A stretch of 64,000 bases of DNA from Macrothele yani (taxonomy: Eukaryota > Arthropoda > Arachnida > Araneae > Macrothelidae). The stretch is taken from NCBI GenBank assembly GCA_039090855.1, contig CM077007.1, positions 15,239,515 through 15,303,514 on the forward strand, given 5' to 3'. Made by a program: the position numbers and the translations under genes. A model generated the notes under the pieces. That model had not been told where the DNA came from, made no database searches, and saw only the letters and a program-made list of their open reading frames with translations. This document shows, piece after piece, positions 46,210 to 57,066 of this stretch; the stretch's first letter is position 1; every line of letters starts with the position of its first letter.

Positions 46210-47316
46210 CATCATCATCATCATTGTCAACCATTATCAATCCACTGCTGGACGAAGGTCTCCCCAAGTTTCCTCCACAACGGTCTGTCTTGTGCCAGTC
46301 TCCTCCATGTCACTCCCGCATACTTTCGAATTTCATCCACCCATCTGCCATGTGGTCTTCTTCTGGGTCTTTTTCTGTCCCTTGGAATCCAATCTAAAAT
46401 TTCGGCTGTCCATCGATGGTCTGTTCTTCTGGAAGTATGTCCAGCCCGTTGCCATTTCAGGGATTTAACTCTGATCATGATGTCTTCCACTCTTGTCATT
46501 TTTCGGATCCACGTGTTCCTCTTCTTATCTCTCCTGGTTACACCAAGCATGCACCTCTCCATGCTGCTTTGAGTTGTCTGCAGCCATTGTATGTCTCTTT
46601 TAGCTAAGGTCCACGTCTCTGCACCATACGTAAGCACTGGAAGGATGCATTGATCAAACACTTTTCTTTTAAGACATAATGGCATATTGCTCTTGAAAAT
46701 TATGCTGTTTCTTCCAAAAGCTCACCAGGCAAGTTTTGTACGCCGATTAATTTCTTCACCAATGTGACCCTCACTTGATATCTGCTGTCCAAGATAAACG
46801 TACGTGTCTGTTATCTCCAGCTTTTCTCCATCAATCGATAAATCTTCATTTTGTGTAAAAGCATTGTACATCACTTTTGTCTTCTGAAAGTTCATTTTTA
46901 ATCCCACTTCTTTACTCTTGTCAGCAAGTTCCTGGATCATACTCTGTAGCTCTGATGGGGTAGTTGCAAAAATGACTACATCATCAGCAAAACGAAGGTG
47001 GGTTAGATAATCTCCATTAATCTTTATCCCTTTGTTTTCCCAGTTCAGTGATTGAAAGACATTTTCCAATGTGGCATTAAAGAGCTTTGGAGATATGGTG
47101 TCACCTTGTCTCACTCCCTTTCCAATTTTTATGTGTGTTGTATTTTCAAACAGCCGAATCTTTGCACTTGCATTTTCATAGATGTTATTAATAATATTAA
47201 TGTATGCATCTTCAATACCGCAGGATTTCAGAGCCATTGTAACTGCTGATGGTTTCACCGAATCAAAGGCTTTTTCATAATCGATAAAAGCCATGCACAA
47301 TGGACCCTCATATTCC
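46210..47316 (-). mobile_element. RTE-like LINE, copy 4, with target duplication
   Basis: Minus-strand copy truncated at the 5' side near 47316. It is flanked by the 10-bp duplication ATCTACAGAT (46200-46209 and 47317-47326). The 3' tail is (TGA)n, seen as (ATC)n at 46210-46223. It retains the RT from LCMAFIDYEKAFDSV to the C-terminus. Confidence 0.92.
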
Positions 47317-47318
47317 AT
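46227..47318 (-). pseudogene. RTE-like reverse transcriptase, truncated, with one stop
   Basis: 47318-46722 encodes AFIDYEKAFDSV, GVRQGDTISPKLFNATLE and LRFADDVVIF, then ends at a stop just after TKLAW (46722), where the sister copies read TKLAWRAFGRN. The frame continues from the next methionine at 46685 to the normal end WIDNG. One nonsense change (AGAGC to GTGAGC context) separates the pieces. Confidence 0.88.
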
Positions 47319-47321
47319 CTA

Positions 47322-47324
47322 CAG

Positions 47325-47366
<42 letters not shown>
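47322..47366. repeat. (AT)n microsatellite
   Basis: AT dinucleotide tract adjoining the 5' truncation point and target duplication of RTE copy 4. Confidence 0.85.
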
Positions 47367-48056
47367 AAAGCTAGATAGGACATCCAGTCCATGAGGCATG
47401 ACAATGTAGGTGCCATTTTGAGCAGGTCACCATGCTCCCTTTAAGAAAGGCTACTTTGCTTTAAGTTAATGGAACACGAGTTTGGTACTAATTGATTTTG
47501 GTTAGTAAAATAACCAAAAATAAAATACGTGGTATTATATAATAGAATAATAGCTATATACTATATGCACTACTGTTTCACATGTTATATACATTCTATG
47601 CGTTGTGTGCATATTTACAGCAAAATCATCTTGGCATTTATATATCATATGACTAGGAATATTATTACAAGTTTCAATTATTATATCATCAAGGACTCAC
47701 CTTTTATCGGTATTCCAAATTAGTAAGCTTCATCTTGTATCTTGAAATAAAATATGTATCTAGCGTGTCATTAGCCACGTAGAATCATCGTATTGCAAAT
47801 AGGCCTAATTGAAATTTGCGACCAGGGTTTAAACTCAAATAAAACACGACTATGGATATCATACAAAGAGAGTGTGAAAGAATTATATACAATGCAATTA
47901 AAAAACCCTTTACCATCAACAGGTATCGTCAATCTTTAAAAGAAGGAATGGATATAATCAATGACAATACAAACAGACCTTAAATAAAATTTTCGTCAAC
48001 TATTGAACAATGCCAGACAATCTCTGCAACACGCACACGACTCCACATAAACCACT

Positions 48057-48103
48057 GGACATGTTTCGGCACGACTGACTTTCGGCCATTATCAACGGTA
48101 TGC
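48057..48103 (-). ncRNA. PLE-A hammerhead-like motif, main copy
   Basis: On the minus strand the order is ACCG, TTGATAA, then GGC...GCC, then GAAACATGTC. ACATGT is the self-complementary minimal stem III and C the cleavage position. The core differs from CUGANGA at two places, so activity is doubtful. Confidence 0.45.
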
Positions 48104-48213
48104 ATCCTGGATCAATGTTCAAAGTTGTTATATATCTAGAGGTCACCTCGGCATCACCTCCGCTATAGTTGTTCCACGTCGACGTCTTCCGTCATCGTTA
48201 CATATACGTGTAT

Positions 48214-48897
48214 TCACGTGTGAGTCACATCTACGCCATCTATTGGGTTACTTCTGGAATTGCTGTCACTGTTTTTATTTCGTAAATATATGTTATTTCT
48301 TTTATTTTCCTTTTTGTTGTTATATTTCGTATTATTTTCTTGTTGTATTAGATATTTCCACGGATATGAGATATCTTTCGGAGTAGACGTATTGCAATTG
48401 GATCTTTGGGTTTTCTCAATTGTTATAGCTTCAGACGACAAAATTTGATTATGTTTATTGTGGGAAGTTAAGATTTTACTATTTTCCCAATCGGGTATTA
48501 ATTCATTTATCATACAATGTTGTATAAGTGATGTTTTTTCTTCCTTTTTAATCCAATTATTGTAGTGCTCATTCAACCTCGTTTTAAACCTTCTTTTAGT
48601 ACTAACGATGTAATATTTGTCCTGCTTATTTTCCTTTGGGTCTATTGTAGGAATCATGTATACACCTGCCTTATTTAGTGGATTTTTATTGTAACCACTA
48701 TTTGTCAGTAATTTAGAATTATCAGTAACTATTTCAGCAATTTCAATATTGTAATCCTGGTATTCTTTTCTTATAATATTGCTTAGTGCAGGTAAATATG
48801 GTATACTTCCGTAAAATAACGTATTTCTTTTTGTTAATCCTTTGTTGTGCCTCTGTATACCAGCTCTTCTTATTTTGCGATATAATGAATCTATCAA
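48214..48897 (-). CDS. PLE-A linker and GIY-YIG endonuclease
   Basis: 227 codons. The linker has SIPYLPALSNIIRKEYQDYN, then AGVYMIPT (the GIY equivalent) and YYIVSTKRRFKTRLNEHYNN. The Gly of YIG is Val in this copy, while the inverted partner reads YYIGST. Conserved Glu and Asn residues of GIY-YIG nucleases are further on (SSEAITIE). The upstream half of the ORF is displaced 3.8 kb by PLE-B. Confidence 0.8.
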   Translation of the reverse strand: MIDSLYRKIRRAGIQRHNKGLTKRNTLFYGSIPYLPALSNIIRKEYQDYNIEIAEIVTDNSKLLTNSGYNKNPLNKAGVYMIPTIDPKENKQDKYYIVSTKRRFKTRLNEHYNNWIKKEEKTSLIQHCMINELIPDWENSKILTSHNKHNQILSSEAITIEKTQRSNCNTSTPKDISYPWKYLIQQENNTKYNNKKENKRNNIYLRNKNSDSNSRSNPIDGVDVTHT

Positions 48898-49001
48898 GCC
48901 AACAGGAATATTTTAATTCGAAAAGCCTTTCAGCACGATAAGATATATTTATTAATACAGTCTGTACTAAAAATAGACATTTATAAGGCACAACAACTTA
49001 C

Positions 49002-49040
49002 AAGATCTTTCAAAGCACCAAGTGCTCCATCGTCAGGTAT
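49002..49040 (-). ncRNA. PLE-B hammerhead-like motif, partner copy
   Basis: On the minus strand: CTGACGA, a stem II from GGAGCAC with GTGCTTT and loop TTG, GAAA, palindromic stem III AGATCT, then T as cleavage position. Confidence 0.6.
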
Positions 49041-49247
49041 TTCAATATACATAAACAAAACAACGAATAAAAGCAAGAAGCATTTTCAAATTACGCGAGC
49101 ACGTGATAACAATAACAAGGTTTACATTAAATATAGTAGAAGTTTTGTCATGCGTTAAAGGGTTTCAACAAATGATACTATGAATTGCTATTACATATGA
49201 GAAGAAAATATATACACAGAGGATAATTAATAAGTTGACATTATTCT

Positions 49248-50060
49248 TCAAACTGTAAGTGAATTATTAGGAGTTAAATGTTGCTGGATAAGAGTATGCT
49301 GTTCTGGCCGCATTAACATGGTCCAAGGCACTGGAACGAAATGTGGAGTTTCTTCATTACAGCAGTCAGAGTTGTGCGATAATATACATAAACTTTCAGC
49401 GAATTGAAGAGATCGCTTTGTACGATTTGAGCTCAGCACACTAGCATTGGTCCAGTCTGGTCGGTAGATACCTCTATTAACTAATCGTGCAAGAGAGGTA
49501 GCATCAGAGTTATTAGTAATTGAGTACTTGTGCTCATATATTCTTGTTCGCAATGGGCGTGCAGTGGATCCTATGTATGCAATTGCTGGATCTTCTGGGT
49601 CAATAGGAATTAAGGGTATTTTGTAAACCCCATGTCTGTTGAGTGTGGAAACTTGGTCACGGTCTTTTTGCACGATGGCTCGAATACTTTTCGTACTTTC
49701 ACCAAACGCAATGTGGTGTTTTTTGCATATGTTCTTTAGTATTGTAGTGACTTCAGGTATATAGTCCACAGTGCCAACATATTTTGTAATTCTGGTTTCC
49801 CTTTGTAAGGTACTTTTGTCTAGACATTTCACTGATCGAGCAATTTTTTCAACGATCGTTTTATGGTAGCCATGCGTCATCGTAATCATCTGGATATGAT
49901 TTAACTCATTTCTTCTAGCCTGGATATTGGAGGAGTGGGTGAAGGCTCTTCGGATCATGTACTCTATAGCTCCTAGTTTTTTGTTTTCTTGGGTGCGATG
50001 AATTATGCGGAATAATAGCAGATTGTGTTGCAGGCTTTCTGTACACTGAATAGGATCTGC
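49248..50060 (-). CDS. PLE-B inverted partner: linker and GIY-YIG endonuclease
   Basis: Open frame on the minus strand with NKKLGAIEYMIRRAFTHSSN, TVDYIPEVTTILKNICKKH, HGVYKIPLIPI, AYIGSTARPLRTRIYEHKYS and the same C-terminus as the plus copy. It lacks the one-base insertion of the plus copy and is open through the whole endonuclease. RT upstream of YSVYRK is absent. Confidence 0.85.
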   Translation of the reverse strand, partial: ADPIQCTESLQHNLLLFRIIHRTQENKKLGAIEYMIRRAFTHSSNIQARRNELNHIQMITMTHGYHKTIVEKIARSVKCLDKSTLQRETRITKYVGTVDYIPEVTTILKNICKKHHIAFGESTKSIRAIVQKDRDQVSTLNRHGVYKIPLIPIDPEDPAIAYIGSTARPLRTRIYEHKYSITNNSDATSLARLVNRGIYRPDWTNASVLSSNRTKRSLQFAESLCILSHNSDCCNEETPHFVPVPWTMLMRPEQHTLIQQHLTPNNSLTV

Positions 50061-50103
50061 TTTTTGAATAACAGTTCTATACGCGATAGAACTGTTATTC
50101 AAA

Positions 50104-51600
50104 AAGCAGAATATAAACGACTAACGGCCAAATTAAGAAGAAAGCGGTCTTATATAAATATTCTGCAACATAACACGTATTCTGCCTACAAAACTTTTAT
50201 GGCTTGCACTCACCCTATTATTCAAAATAGAACTATGGTTTTATTTACGTCTAAACTTCTTCAGAGAGTTGCAACAATGCAAGAAAGACACATTAGAAAA
50301 CTGAGAAATCTCATTGCTGACAAGGTTGAATCTCAACGAGAACCATCGAATATGAGCAAAAATGCAAATGGTGGTTATCAGACACAATTCTTAAACCTGA
50401 GTAACCTAGTCCTTAACCCCACACAGTCTGAGGCTCTAAAACGAGGACTAAAGTTTGCTTACCCGACAAACAAAGTTAATAAATGTCACCTTATTACGCA
50501 GATGGAAAATATCGTTGAAACCATTCCTGAAACTGAAAGAGAACACGTACGATATAAACTGGCAAAATCCGTACAAAAGTTAGCCAATAAACCTAGAACA
50601 CCGGATGACCGTAAATTTTGTAATGAGATTAAACAGCTGAAGTTATTGAAGTCTGATGAAACTATCTCCATTTTAAAAGCTGACAAGACGCAACAAATTG
50701 TCATCTTAAACAAAGCAGACTATGTTAATAAGATGAATGATGCCATTGCGAGTATGCCGCACAAGATCCTATCTTTGGATCCAACCTCATCTACAGTAGC
50801 AGCAGTGGCAAAACTCAGAAACCATGGAGGCTTACCTGCAAATGTTGCTAAGGATATGTACCCTACTATAGGCCCTCGAATACCTGAATTATTTGGCCAA
50901 GTAAAGACTCATAAGGAGGGTCTTCCTGTATGCCCACTTCTATCAGGATATGCAAGCCCAACCCGCCAGCTCGAAAGTGCTCTAGCAAAATTCCTCAAAC
51001 CATTAACTACAGGTTCCTCCTACTCAGTTAATAGCTCTGTTAAGGCTATTGACAACATTAAGCCATTCTTACGAAAGGGAAAGCCGTTTGCTATGGCATC
51101 ACTCGATGTTGTCTCTTTGTACTCCAATGTGCCGATTGGAGATGTACACTCCATTATTGAGAACCGTCTATTGGCTTTGAATTCTTATATTATTAATGAA
51201 ATCCAAGCAATTATAAATGCTCTACGTTTTGTACAGAAACACACATTCTTCCGGTATGAAGGAACCATTTACCGCCAGACTGGAGGTGCGCCGATGGGTT
51301 CCCCACTTTCAGGGGTGCTCGCTGAATTGTTAATGCAAGACCTAGAAAACAATGTTTTACAATATTTCCAACTTAAGCCTGATCTCTACATTAGATATGT
51401 AGATGACATACTTGTTTTCTGGCCGCATAATAAAAACAAAATTGAAGAGTTTGCTAAAGAGCTCTCAAAACATTACAGTTCCATAAATTTTACCATTGAG
51501 CATGAAAATGATAATACTCTTCCATTCTTGGACATATTACTAAAAAGACACCCCGATACCAATTGTTTATCCTATTCAGTGTACAGAAAGCTTGCAAAAC
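50104..51600 (+). CDS. PLE-B reverse transcriptase
   Basis: About 500 codons. The N-terminal region is lysine-rich and helical (YKRLTAKLRRKRSYINIL). The RT core follows: ILKADKTQQIVILNKADYV, ELFGQVKTHKEG, ASLDVVSLYSNVPI, TGGAPMGSPLSGVLAELLMQ, YIRYVDDILVFWPHN (catalytic YVDD), TLPFLDILLKR and YSVYRK. The frame continues to 51710 in the wrong register. The correct one shifts at an A-rich run near 51640 that is identical in the inverted partner. The upstream start at 50025 lies in the palindrome/partner and is not used. Confidence 0.87.
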
Positions 51601-51659
51601 AATCTGCTATTGTTCTGCATAATTCATCGCACCCAAGAAAACAAAAAACTAGGAGCTAT

Positions 51660-52378
51660 AGAGTACATGGTCCGAAGAGCCTTCACCCACTCCTCCAATA
51701 TCCAGGCTAGAAGAAATGAGTTAAATCATATCCAGATGATTACGATGGCGCATGGCTACCATAAAATGATCGTTGAAAAAATTGCTCGATCAGTGAAAAT
51801 ATCTAGACAAAAGTACCTTACAAAGGGAAACCAGAATTACAAAATATGTTGGCACTGTGGACTATATACCTGAAGTCACTACAATACTAAAGAACATATG
51901 CAAAAAACACCACATTGCGTTTGGTGAAAGTACGAAAAGTATTCGAGCCATCGTGCAAAAAGACCGTGACCAAGTTTCCACACTCAACAGACATGGGGTT
52001 TACAAAATACCCTTAATTTCTATTGACCCAGAAGATCCAGCAATTGCATATATAGGATCCACTGCACGCCCATTGCGAACAAGAATATATGAGCACAAGT
52101 ACTCAATTACTAATAACTCTGATGCTATCTCTCTTTCACGATTAGTTAATAGAGGTATCTACCGACCAGACTGGACCAATGCCAGTGTGCTGAGCTCAAA
52201 TCGTACAAAGCGATCTCTTCAATTCGCTGAAAGTTTATGTATATTATCGCACAACTCTGACTGCTGTAATGAAGAAACTCCACATTTCGTTCCAGTGCCT
52301 TGGGCCATGTTAATGCGGCCAGAACAGCATACTCCTATCCAGCAAAACTTAACTCCTAATAATTCACTTACAGTTTGA
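51660..52378 (+). CDS. PLE-B linker and GIY-YIG endonuclease
   Basis: After the RT frameshift, KLGAIEYMVRRAFTHSSN and ARRNELNHIQMI form the linker. A one-base insertion near 51800 shifts the frame again. From 51857 the endonuclease reads HGVYKIPLI, AYIGSTARPLRTRIYEHKYS and SLQFAESLCI, ending NNSLTV. The GIY, YIG, Arg and Glu positions of the nuclease family are all present. Confidence 0.85.
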
Positions 52379-52585
52379 AGAATAATGTCAACTTATTAAT
52401 TATCCTCTGTGTATATATTTTCTTCGCATATGTAATAGCAATTCATAGTATCATTTATTGAAACCCTTTAACGCATGACAAAACTTCTACTATATTTAAT
52501 GTAAACCTTGTTATTGTTATCACGTGCTCGCGTAATTTGAAAATGCTCCTTGCTTTTATCCGTTGTTTTGTTCATGTATATTGAA

Positions 52586-52627
52586 ATACCTGACGATGGA
52601 GCACTTGGTGCTTTGAAAGATCTTGTA
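52586..52627 (+). ncRNA. PLE-B hammerhead-like motif, main copy
   Basis: CTGACGA at 52590-52596 matches the CUGANGA core. Stem II has 7 pairs (two G-U) with a one-base bulge. GAAA is at 52615-52618, stem III AGATCT at 52618-52623, and T follows. Stem I forms as TAC/GTA. This fits the minimal type I hammerheads known from PLEs. Confidence 0.62.
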
Positions 52628-52724
52628 AGTTGTTGTGCCTTATAAATGTCTATTTTTTAGTACAGACTGTATTAATAAATATATCTTATCGTGCTGAAAG
52701 GTTTTTCGAATTAAAATATTGTTT

Positions 52725-53290
52725 AGCGCACGAAGAATCCTTATTAAAGCCAACAGGATATCCAAAACATTTAGCAGTGTCTTTAATCCATTTTATTTCC
52801 TCAATAAGTGCAATCTTAGTTGATAAATGTGTTATAGCTCTATTTATGAATGATCTGAACGCTGAAATTTTATATCTCCATGGGTGACAGGATTCTTTGG
52901 GAATTATAGCAGGAATGTAAGTAGGTTTTCGATATACACTGAATTCAATTTTATTTTTATGCCTAAATAAAGAAATGTCAAGAAAGTTAAGTTTGTTGTC
53001 AATTTCTTTTTCATACGTTACTTGAATAGTTGCGTACATACTATTGAAGTTGTTTATGAAGATCTTCATGTCATTTTCCGAGTGTGGCCAGAAGATCAAT
53101 ACATCATCAACATATCGCAAAAATATAGTATAGGTAAGTTACTAATAGATCTGTTGTTGAATATTTTCTTTTCTATGTCTTGCATAAGAACCCCGGCAAG
53201 CAAACCAGATATTGGTGATCCCATTGGTGCGCCATATATTTGTTTATAAATTGTATCATTGTAAGTGAAGTAATTATTTTCGGTTATGAG
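52725..53290 (-). CDS. PLE-A reverse transcriptase, partial
   Basis: From the 5' truncation at 53291 the frames read GAPMGSPISGLLAGVLMQDI with a frame change, then RYVDDVLIFWPHSEND (catalytic YVDD), NKLNFLDISLFRHKNKI and FSVYRKPTY. These are typical motifs of the PLE RT palm and thumb. The N-terminal half is missing. The reading enters PLE-B sequence after 52758. Confidence 0.8.
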
Positions 53291-53291
53291 C

Positions 53292-53674
53292 TACAATAGA
53301 CCCAAAGGAAAATAAGCAGGACAAATATTACATCGGTAGTACTAAAAGAAGGTTTAAAACGAGGTTGAATGAGAAGGTTTAAAACGAGGTTGAATGAGCA
53401 CTACAATAATTGGATTAAAAAGGAAGAAAAAATATCACTTATACAACATTGTATGATAAATGAATTAATACCCGATTGGGAAAATAGTAAAATCTTAACT
53501 TCCCACAATAAACATAATCAAATTTTGTGGTCTGAAGCTATAACAATTGAGAAAACCGAAAGATCCAATTGCAATACGTCTACTCCGAAAGATATCTCAT
53601 ATCCGTGGAAATATCTAATACAACAAGAAAATAATACGAAATATAACAACAAAAAGGAAAATAAAAAGAAATAA
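53292..53674 (+). pseudogene. PLE-A inverted partner, GIY-YIG fragment
   Basis: It begins at IDPKENKQDKYYIGSTKRRF and runs to the C-terminus. A 25-bp tandem duplication (53348-53397, GAAGGTTTAAAACGAGGTTG repeated) disrupts the frame after RRFKTRLNE. The rest (NNWIKKEEK, SYPWKYLIQQENN) is open. Confidence 0.8.
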
Positions 53675-53865
53675 CATATATTTACGAAATAAAAACAGTG
53701 ACAGCAATTCCAGAAGTAACCCAATAGATGGCGTAGATGTGACTCACACGTGAATACACGTATATGTAACGATGACGGAAGACGTCGACGTGGAACAACT
53801 ATAGCGGAGGTGATGCCGAGGTGACCTAGATATATTACAACTTTGAACATTGATCCAGGATGCAT

Positions 53866-53911
53866 ACCGTTGATAATGGCCGAAAGTCAGTCGTGCCGAA
53901 ACATGTCTGGT
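53866..53911 (+). ncRNA. PLE-A hammerhead-like motif, inverted partner
   Basis: Same motif as at 48057-48103. Stem I can form between TACCG before the core and TGGTG after the cleavage position, GAAA at 53898-53901 follows stem II, and stem III is ACATGT. The core TTGATAA is non-consensus. Confidence 0.45.
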
Positions 53912-54425
53912 GGTTTATGTGGAGTCGTGTGCGTGTTGCAGAGATTGTCTGGCATTGTTCAATAGTTGACGAAAATTTTATTTAAGGTCTGTTTGTATTG
54001 TCATTGATTATATCCATTCCTTCTTTTAAAGATTGACGATACCTGTTGATGGTAAAGGGTTTTTTAATTGCATTGTATATAATTCTTTCACACTCTCTTT
54101 GTATGATATCCATAGTCGTGTTTTATTTGAGTTTAAACCCTGGTCGCAAATTTCAATTAGGCCTATTTGCAATACGATGATTCTACGTGGCTAATGACAC
54201 GCTAGATACATATTTTATTTCAAGATACAAGATGAAGCTTACTAATTTGGAATACCGATAAAAGGTGAGTCCTTGATGATATAATAATTGAAACTTGTAA
54301 TAATATTCCTAGTCATATGATATATAAATGGCAAGATGATTTTGCTGTAAATGTGCACACAACGCATAGAATGTATATAACGTGTGAAACAGTAGTGCGT
54401 ATAGTATATAGCTATTATTCTATTG

Positions 54426-55701
54426 AGTTTGGTACTGTGATTTGCTATTTATATTCAGATTCTAAGCAGTTAATACACATTTGGCAAGGAAATCATAATA
54501 TTTAAGTAAAAAAACCCCCAAAAACAGTAGTATTCCTTAGTACAAACTACAGTGTCAAGGCTTTTGCAGAATATTGAGGTGTTTCAGATTTGGTCAGGTC
54601 ACAAATTCAATGGAAATGGCATTGCGGCAGCTGCAATATATATATATAAATCACACTGTTTTTAATTTGTTGCAAGATAATATAATTTTTAGGTTTCTTA
54701 TTACTGAATTCTTACATTTAATACATCATTTGGTTGCATTTTTGCTTTATTAAATACTTTTAGATGTTAAAAAGTGACATTTTTAATGCATAAATAGGTG
54801 AAATATATATTTGTATTAATTAGCTTCATGTAAAAATTAATATTTTTGAGCAAGCATTATAAGTAAATCAGAATTAAGCAGCTAACAACAAACAAGGAAA
54901 AATATTCATATTATTACAGCTTCCTTATGCAAAGCATGTGGAAGCAATTACTTTTCTGGTTCAAATCAATAGTTTCCTGTATTTAATAGCTACTCATTGA
55001 TTTTAAATGCATTGTTTGCTTTCTCATTATTTTAAATCTTTGCCACATTGCCATCTCTAAAATGTTTTCCAGTCATTCTCCATATTTGAATAGAATAACA
55101 ATTTTAAATTTATCTTGTTAACTAATGTCTTTCCATATATATATATAAATATATTTATCAGTTGACAAAAAGCAAATAAGTAAGCACAATTATATTTTCG
55201 TCTCTCAGCATACGACTTATACCTGAGCAAGCTTTCACTCAGTAACCAAGCAGACAGCCAGTCTAGTCTCTTATGATATCTGTGAGCAAATCTCACTAAT
55301 GAAAACTAAGAGCCTGATATGCCAGACTAAATGCATACATAAGAATGAAACTCATTCATGTTTCCAAAGTTATGATCTCTCATAAATGCATCATTTGTTA
55401 ACACACAGATATTCAAGAATAGTGAGATGATTACGATTGGCATAAAATGATTTCAAATGATATTTAAAGCATTTTATGAGAGATCCCCTTATAGACCTTT
55501 TAGAGTGCTGACCACACACACAATCTATGTTACAGAAGGATTGAGCTAAGTTTATTTCATGTAGTGTATTTTTTTTTTTGTACCATATTAATGTTTCTTT
55601 TTTGCTCCAACCTTATTTAGAGGTTATGATGAATAGTGACACACAAATTACAATGGCATATAGCTCCACTCTAATCGTTTGAAATTCAAAACTCTGGAGT
55701 A
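54426..55701. other. Non-coding stretch after PLE-A
   Basis: AT-rich, with short (AT)n tracts near 54638 and 55137. No gene is recognised. It belongs to the intron following VWC exon H if the gene continues beyond the window. Confidence 0.5.
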
Positions 55702-56083
55702 ATTCATGATAATTAACCCAGCAATTAGACATTACTAAATTGACTGTAATTAGTGTTTCACACGTGAATACAATCACATCAGAAAACTTGAAAATTTCAT
55801 CGCCAGGGGAGGGGGGGATCGAACCCGCATCTCCTGATCACCATTGCACCACCCCCAACGGCAAATTCGCAAGTATCTGAGTGTTAAGAGCTTCGGAATA
55901 CTCTCCTCCCGCCGTCGTGGGTGGTGCAACAGAAACCATCGAATGGTAATCGGGAGATGCAGGTTCGATTCCGCTCCACGGAGATTTAATTTTCAAGTTT
56001 TCTGATGTGATTGTATTCATTTGTAAAACAGTAATTACAGTCAATTTAGCGATGTCTTATTGCTGTGTTAATTATCATGACGT
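55702..56083. repeat. Inverted pair of tRNA-derived SINEs
   Basis: Arms at about 55702-55858 and 55915-56083 are inverted copies. The right one reads on + with TGGTGCAACAG and GAGATGCAGGTTCGATTCC (B box GGTTCGATTCC). The left one is the complement (GGATCGAACCCGCATCTCC). AAAACTTGAAAATT and CAATCACATCAG are shared outside the tRNA-like parts, and similarity continues out to TCATGATAATTAAC. The spacer of about 55 bp is unrelated. Confidence 0.75.
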
Positions 56084-57023
56084 ATTTGCCACGTATTATG
56101 AGAAATATATTTCTTCCACTCTATATATCTGGAGTAACTTATTTCTTTCCTGTTTGAACTGAGCTCTGCACTCAGTCATGTGGTTTAATTATATGACATT
56201 TTAAGTAGAAATGATTACTAATATTCTGAAAGAAGTTAACAGAAATAAATGCTCACAGGGAAAAGGTGAGCCTAACAAGAAAAAAAAAAGCCAAGTACCT
56301 TCCAATTGCAAATGGTCAAGAACTAAACCATATTTTAAGAGAACGTCATAGTAGAAATTACAACTCCAACCCAAATTGCATTTCGAAAAATAGCTGTAGT
56401 AATATATATATCGTCTATCAAAAACATAAAAGAATGTAGTAGAAAGAATGAATGTTATTTGCAAAATTTGACTGCTATGCAATAAACAATGCATTAAACA
56501 AACAGATTAAGAATTAACGAGCAATACAATACTGTTAAACATGATAAGTGGAACAATGCAATTATGACTTGCATGGAACCACGTGGATGCAGTAGTTGCA
56601 GTGGCGGCTCGTGAGTTATTCAAATGGGGGTTCACAATACATAAATTGTAAAAATAAAATTTTCACTTATGACATAATGTACAGGTTAAAATACATTTCT
56701 GTTTCTACAAGTAAAAAAGCAATGCAACTAAAAGAAAAAAAAACAAGCACTGGTATGTAGAAAAACTGTAACATTCGACTTTGTACAAAGGAAGATTCTA
56801 TTACAATAGTTTTGGAAATATTCTAGTTGCATAATGCTTACCTAGGCATTCCGTTTCTAGCGATGATTCACTTTTCTCGCACATTTCGGGTCTTCGTTGA
56901 AGCTATTGTCCTATTGTCCTTTGTATGTGCAGCTACCTTTCACATCCAACACACTTCTTACTTTGGGTAGATTCAGTAGATCTTCACTTTAGGATTCAAC
57001 AACAATTCTTTACCGTTGTTAAT

Positions 57024-57066
57024 GCTCTAAATTTTTTGGCCAGTCTTTGGGCATCCTCAGGAGCAT
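57024..57066 (-). ncRNA. PLE-C hammerhead-like motif, main copy
   Basis: On the minus strand: ATGCTC, CTGAGGA, a stem II TGCCC...GGCCA/GGGCA, an A-run in place of GAAA, AAATTT as stem III, A, then GAGCAT pairing with ATGCTC. See the partner entry. Confidence 0.5.

Larger units (their letters stand above)
48908..52716 (+). mobile_element. Penelope-like element B, head-to-head inverted pair inside PLE-A
   Basis: The plus copy 50104-52716 has a nearly complete RT and GIY-YIG. The minus partner 50060-48908 carries only the end of RT, GIY-YIG and the 3' region. The two meet at a short perfect palindrome around ACGCG (about 50071-50104). AAGCCAACAGGA is present on both sides (48896-48907 and 52747-52758), consistent with a 12-bp target duplication plus 30 bp of filler on the right. 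Confidence 0.88.
47541..54425 (-). mobile_element. Penelope-like element A, head-to-head inverted pair, interrupted by PLE-B
   Basis: The main copy is on the minus strand: RT at about 53291-52759, GIY-YIG at 48897-48214, and the 3' region to 47541. A 5'-truncated inverted partner on the plus strand (53292-54425) repeats GIY-YIG and the 3' region. Arms 47541-48650 and 53292-54425 are near identical in inverse orientation. PLE-B is inserted between RT and GIY-YIG. PLEs encode an RT related to telomerase RT and usually a GIY-YIG endonuclease. Confidence 0.88.
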
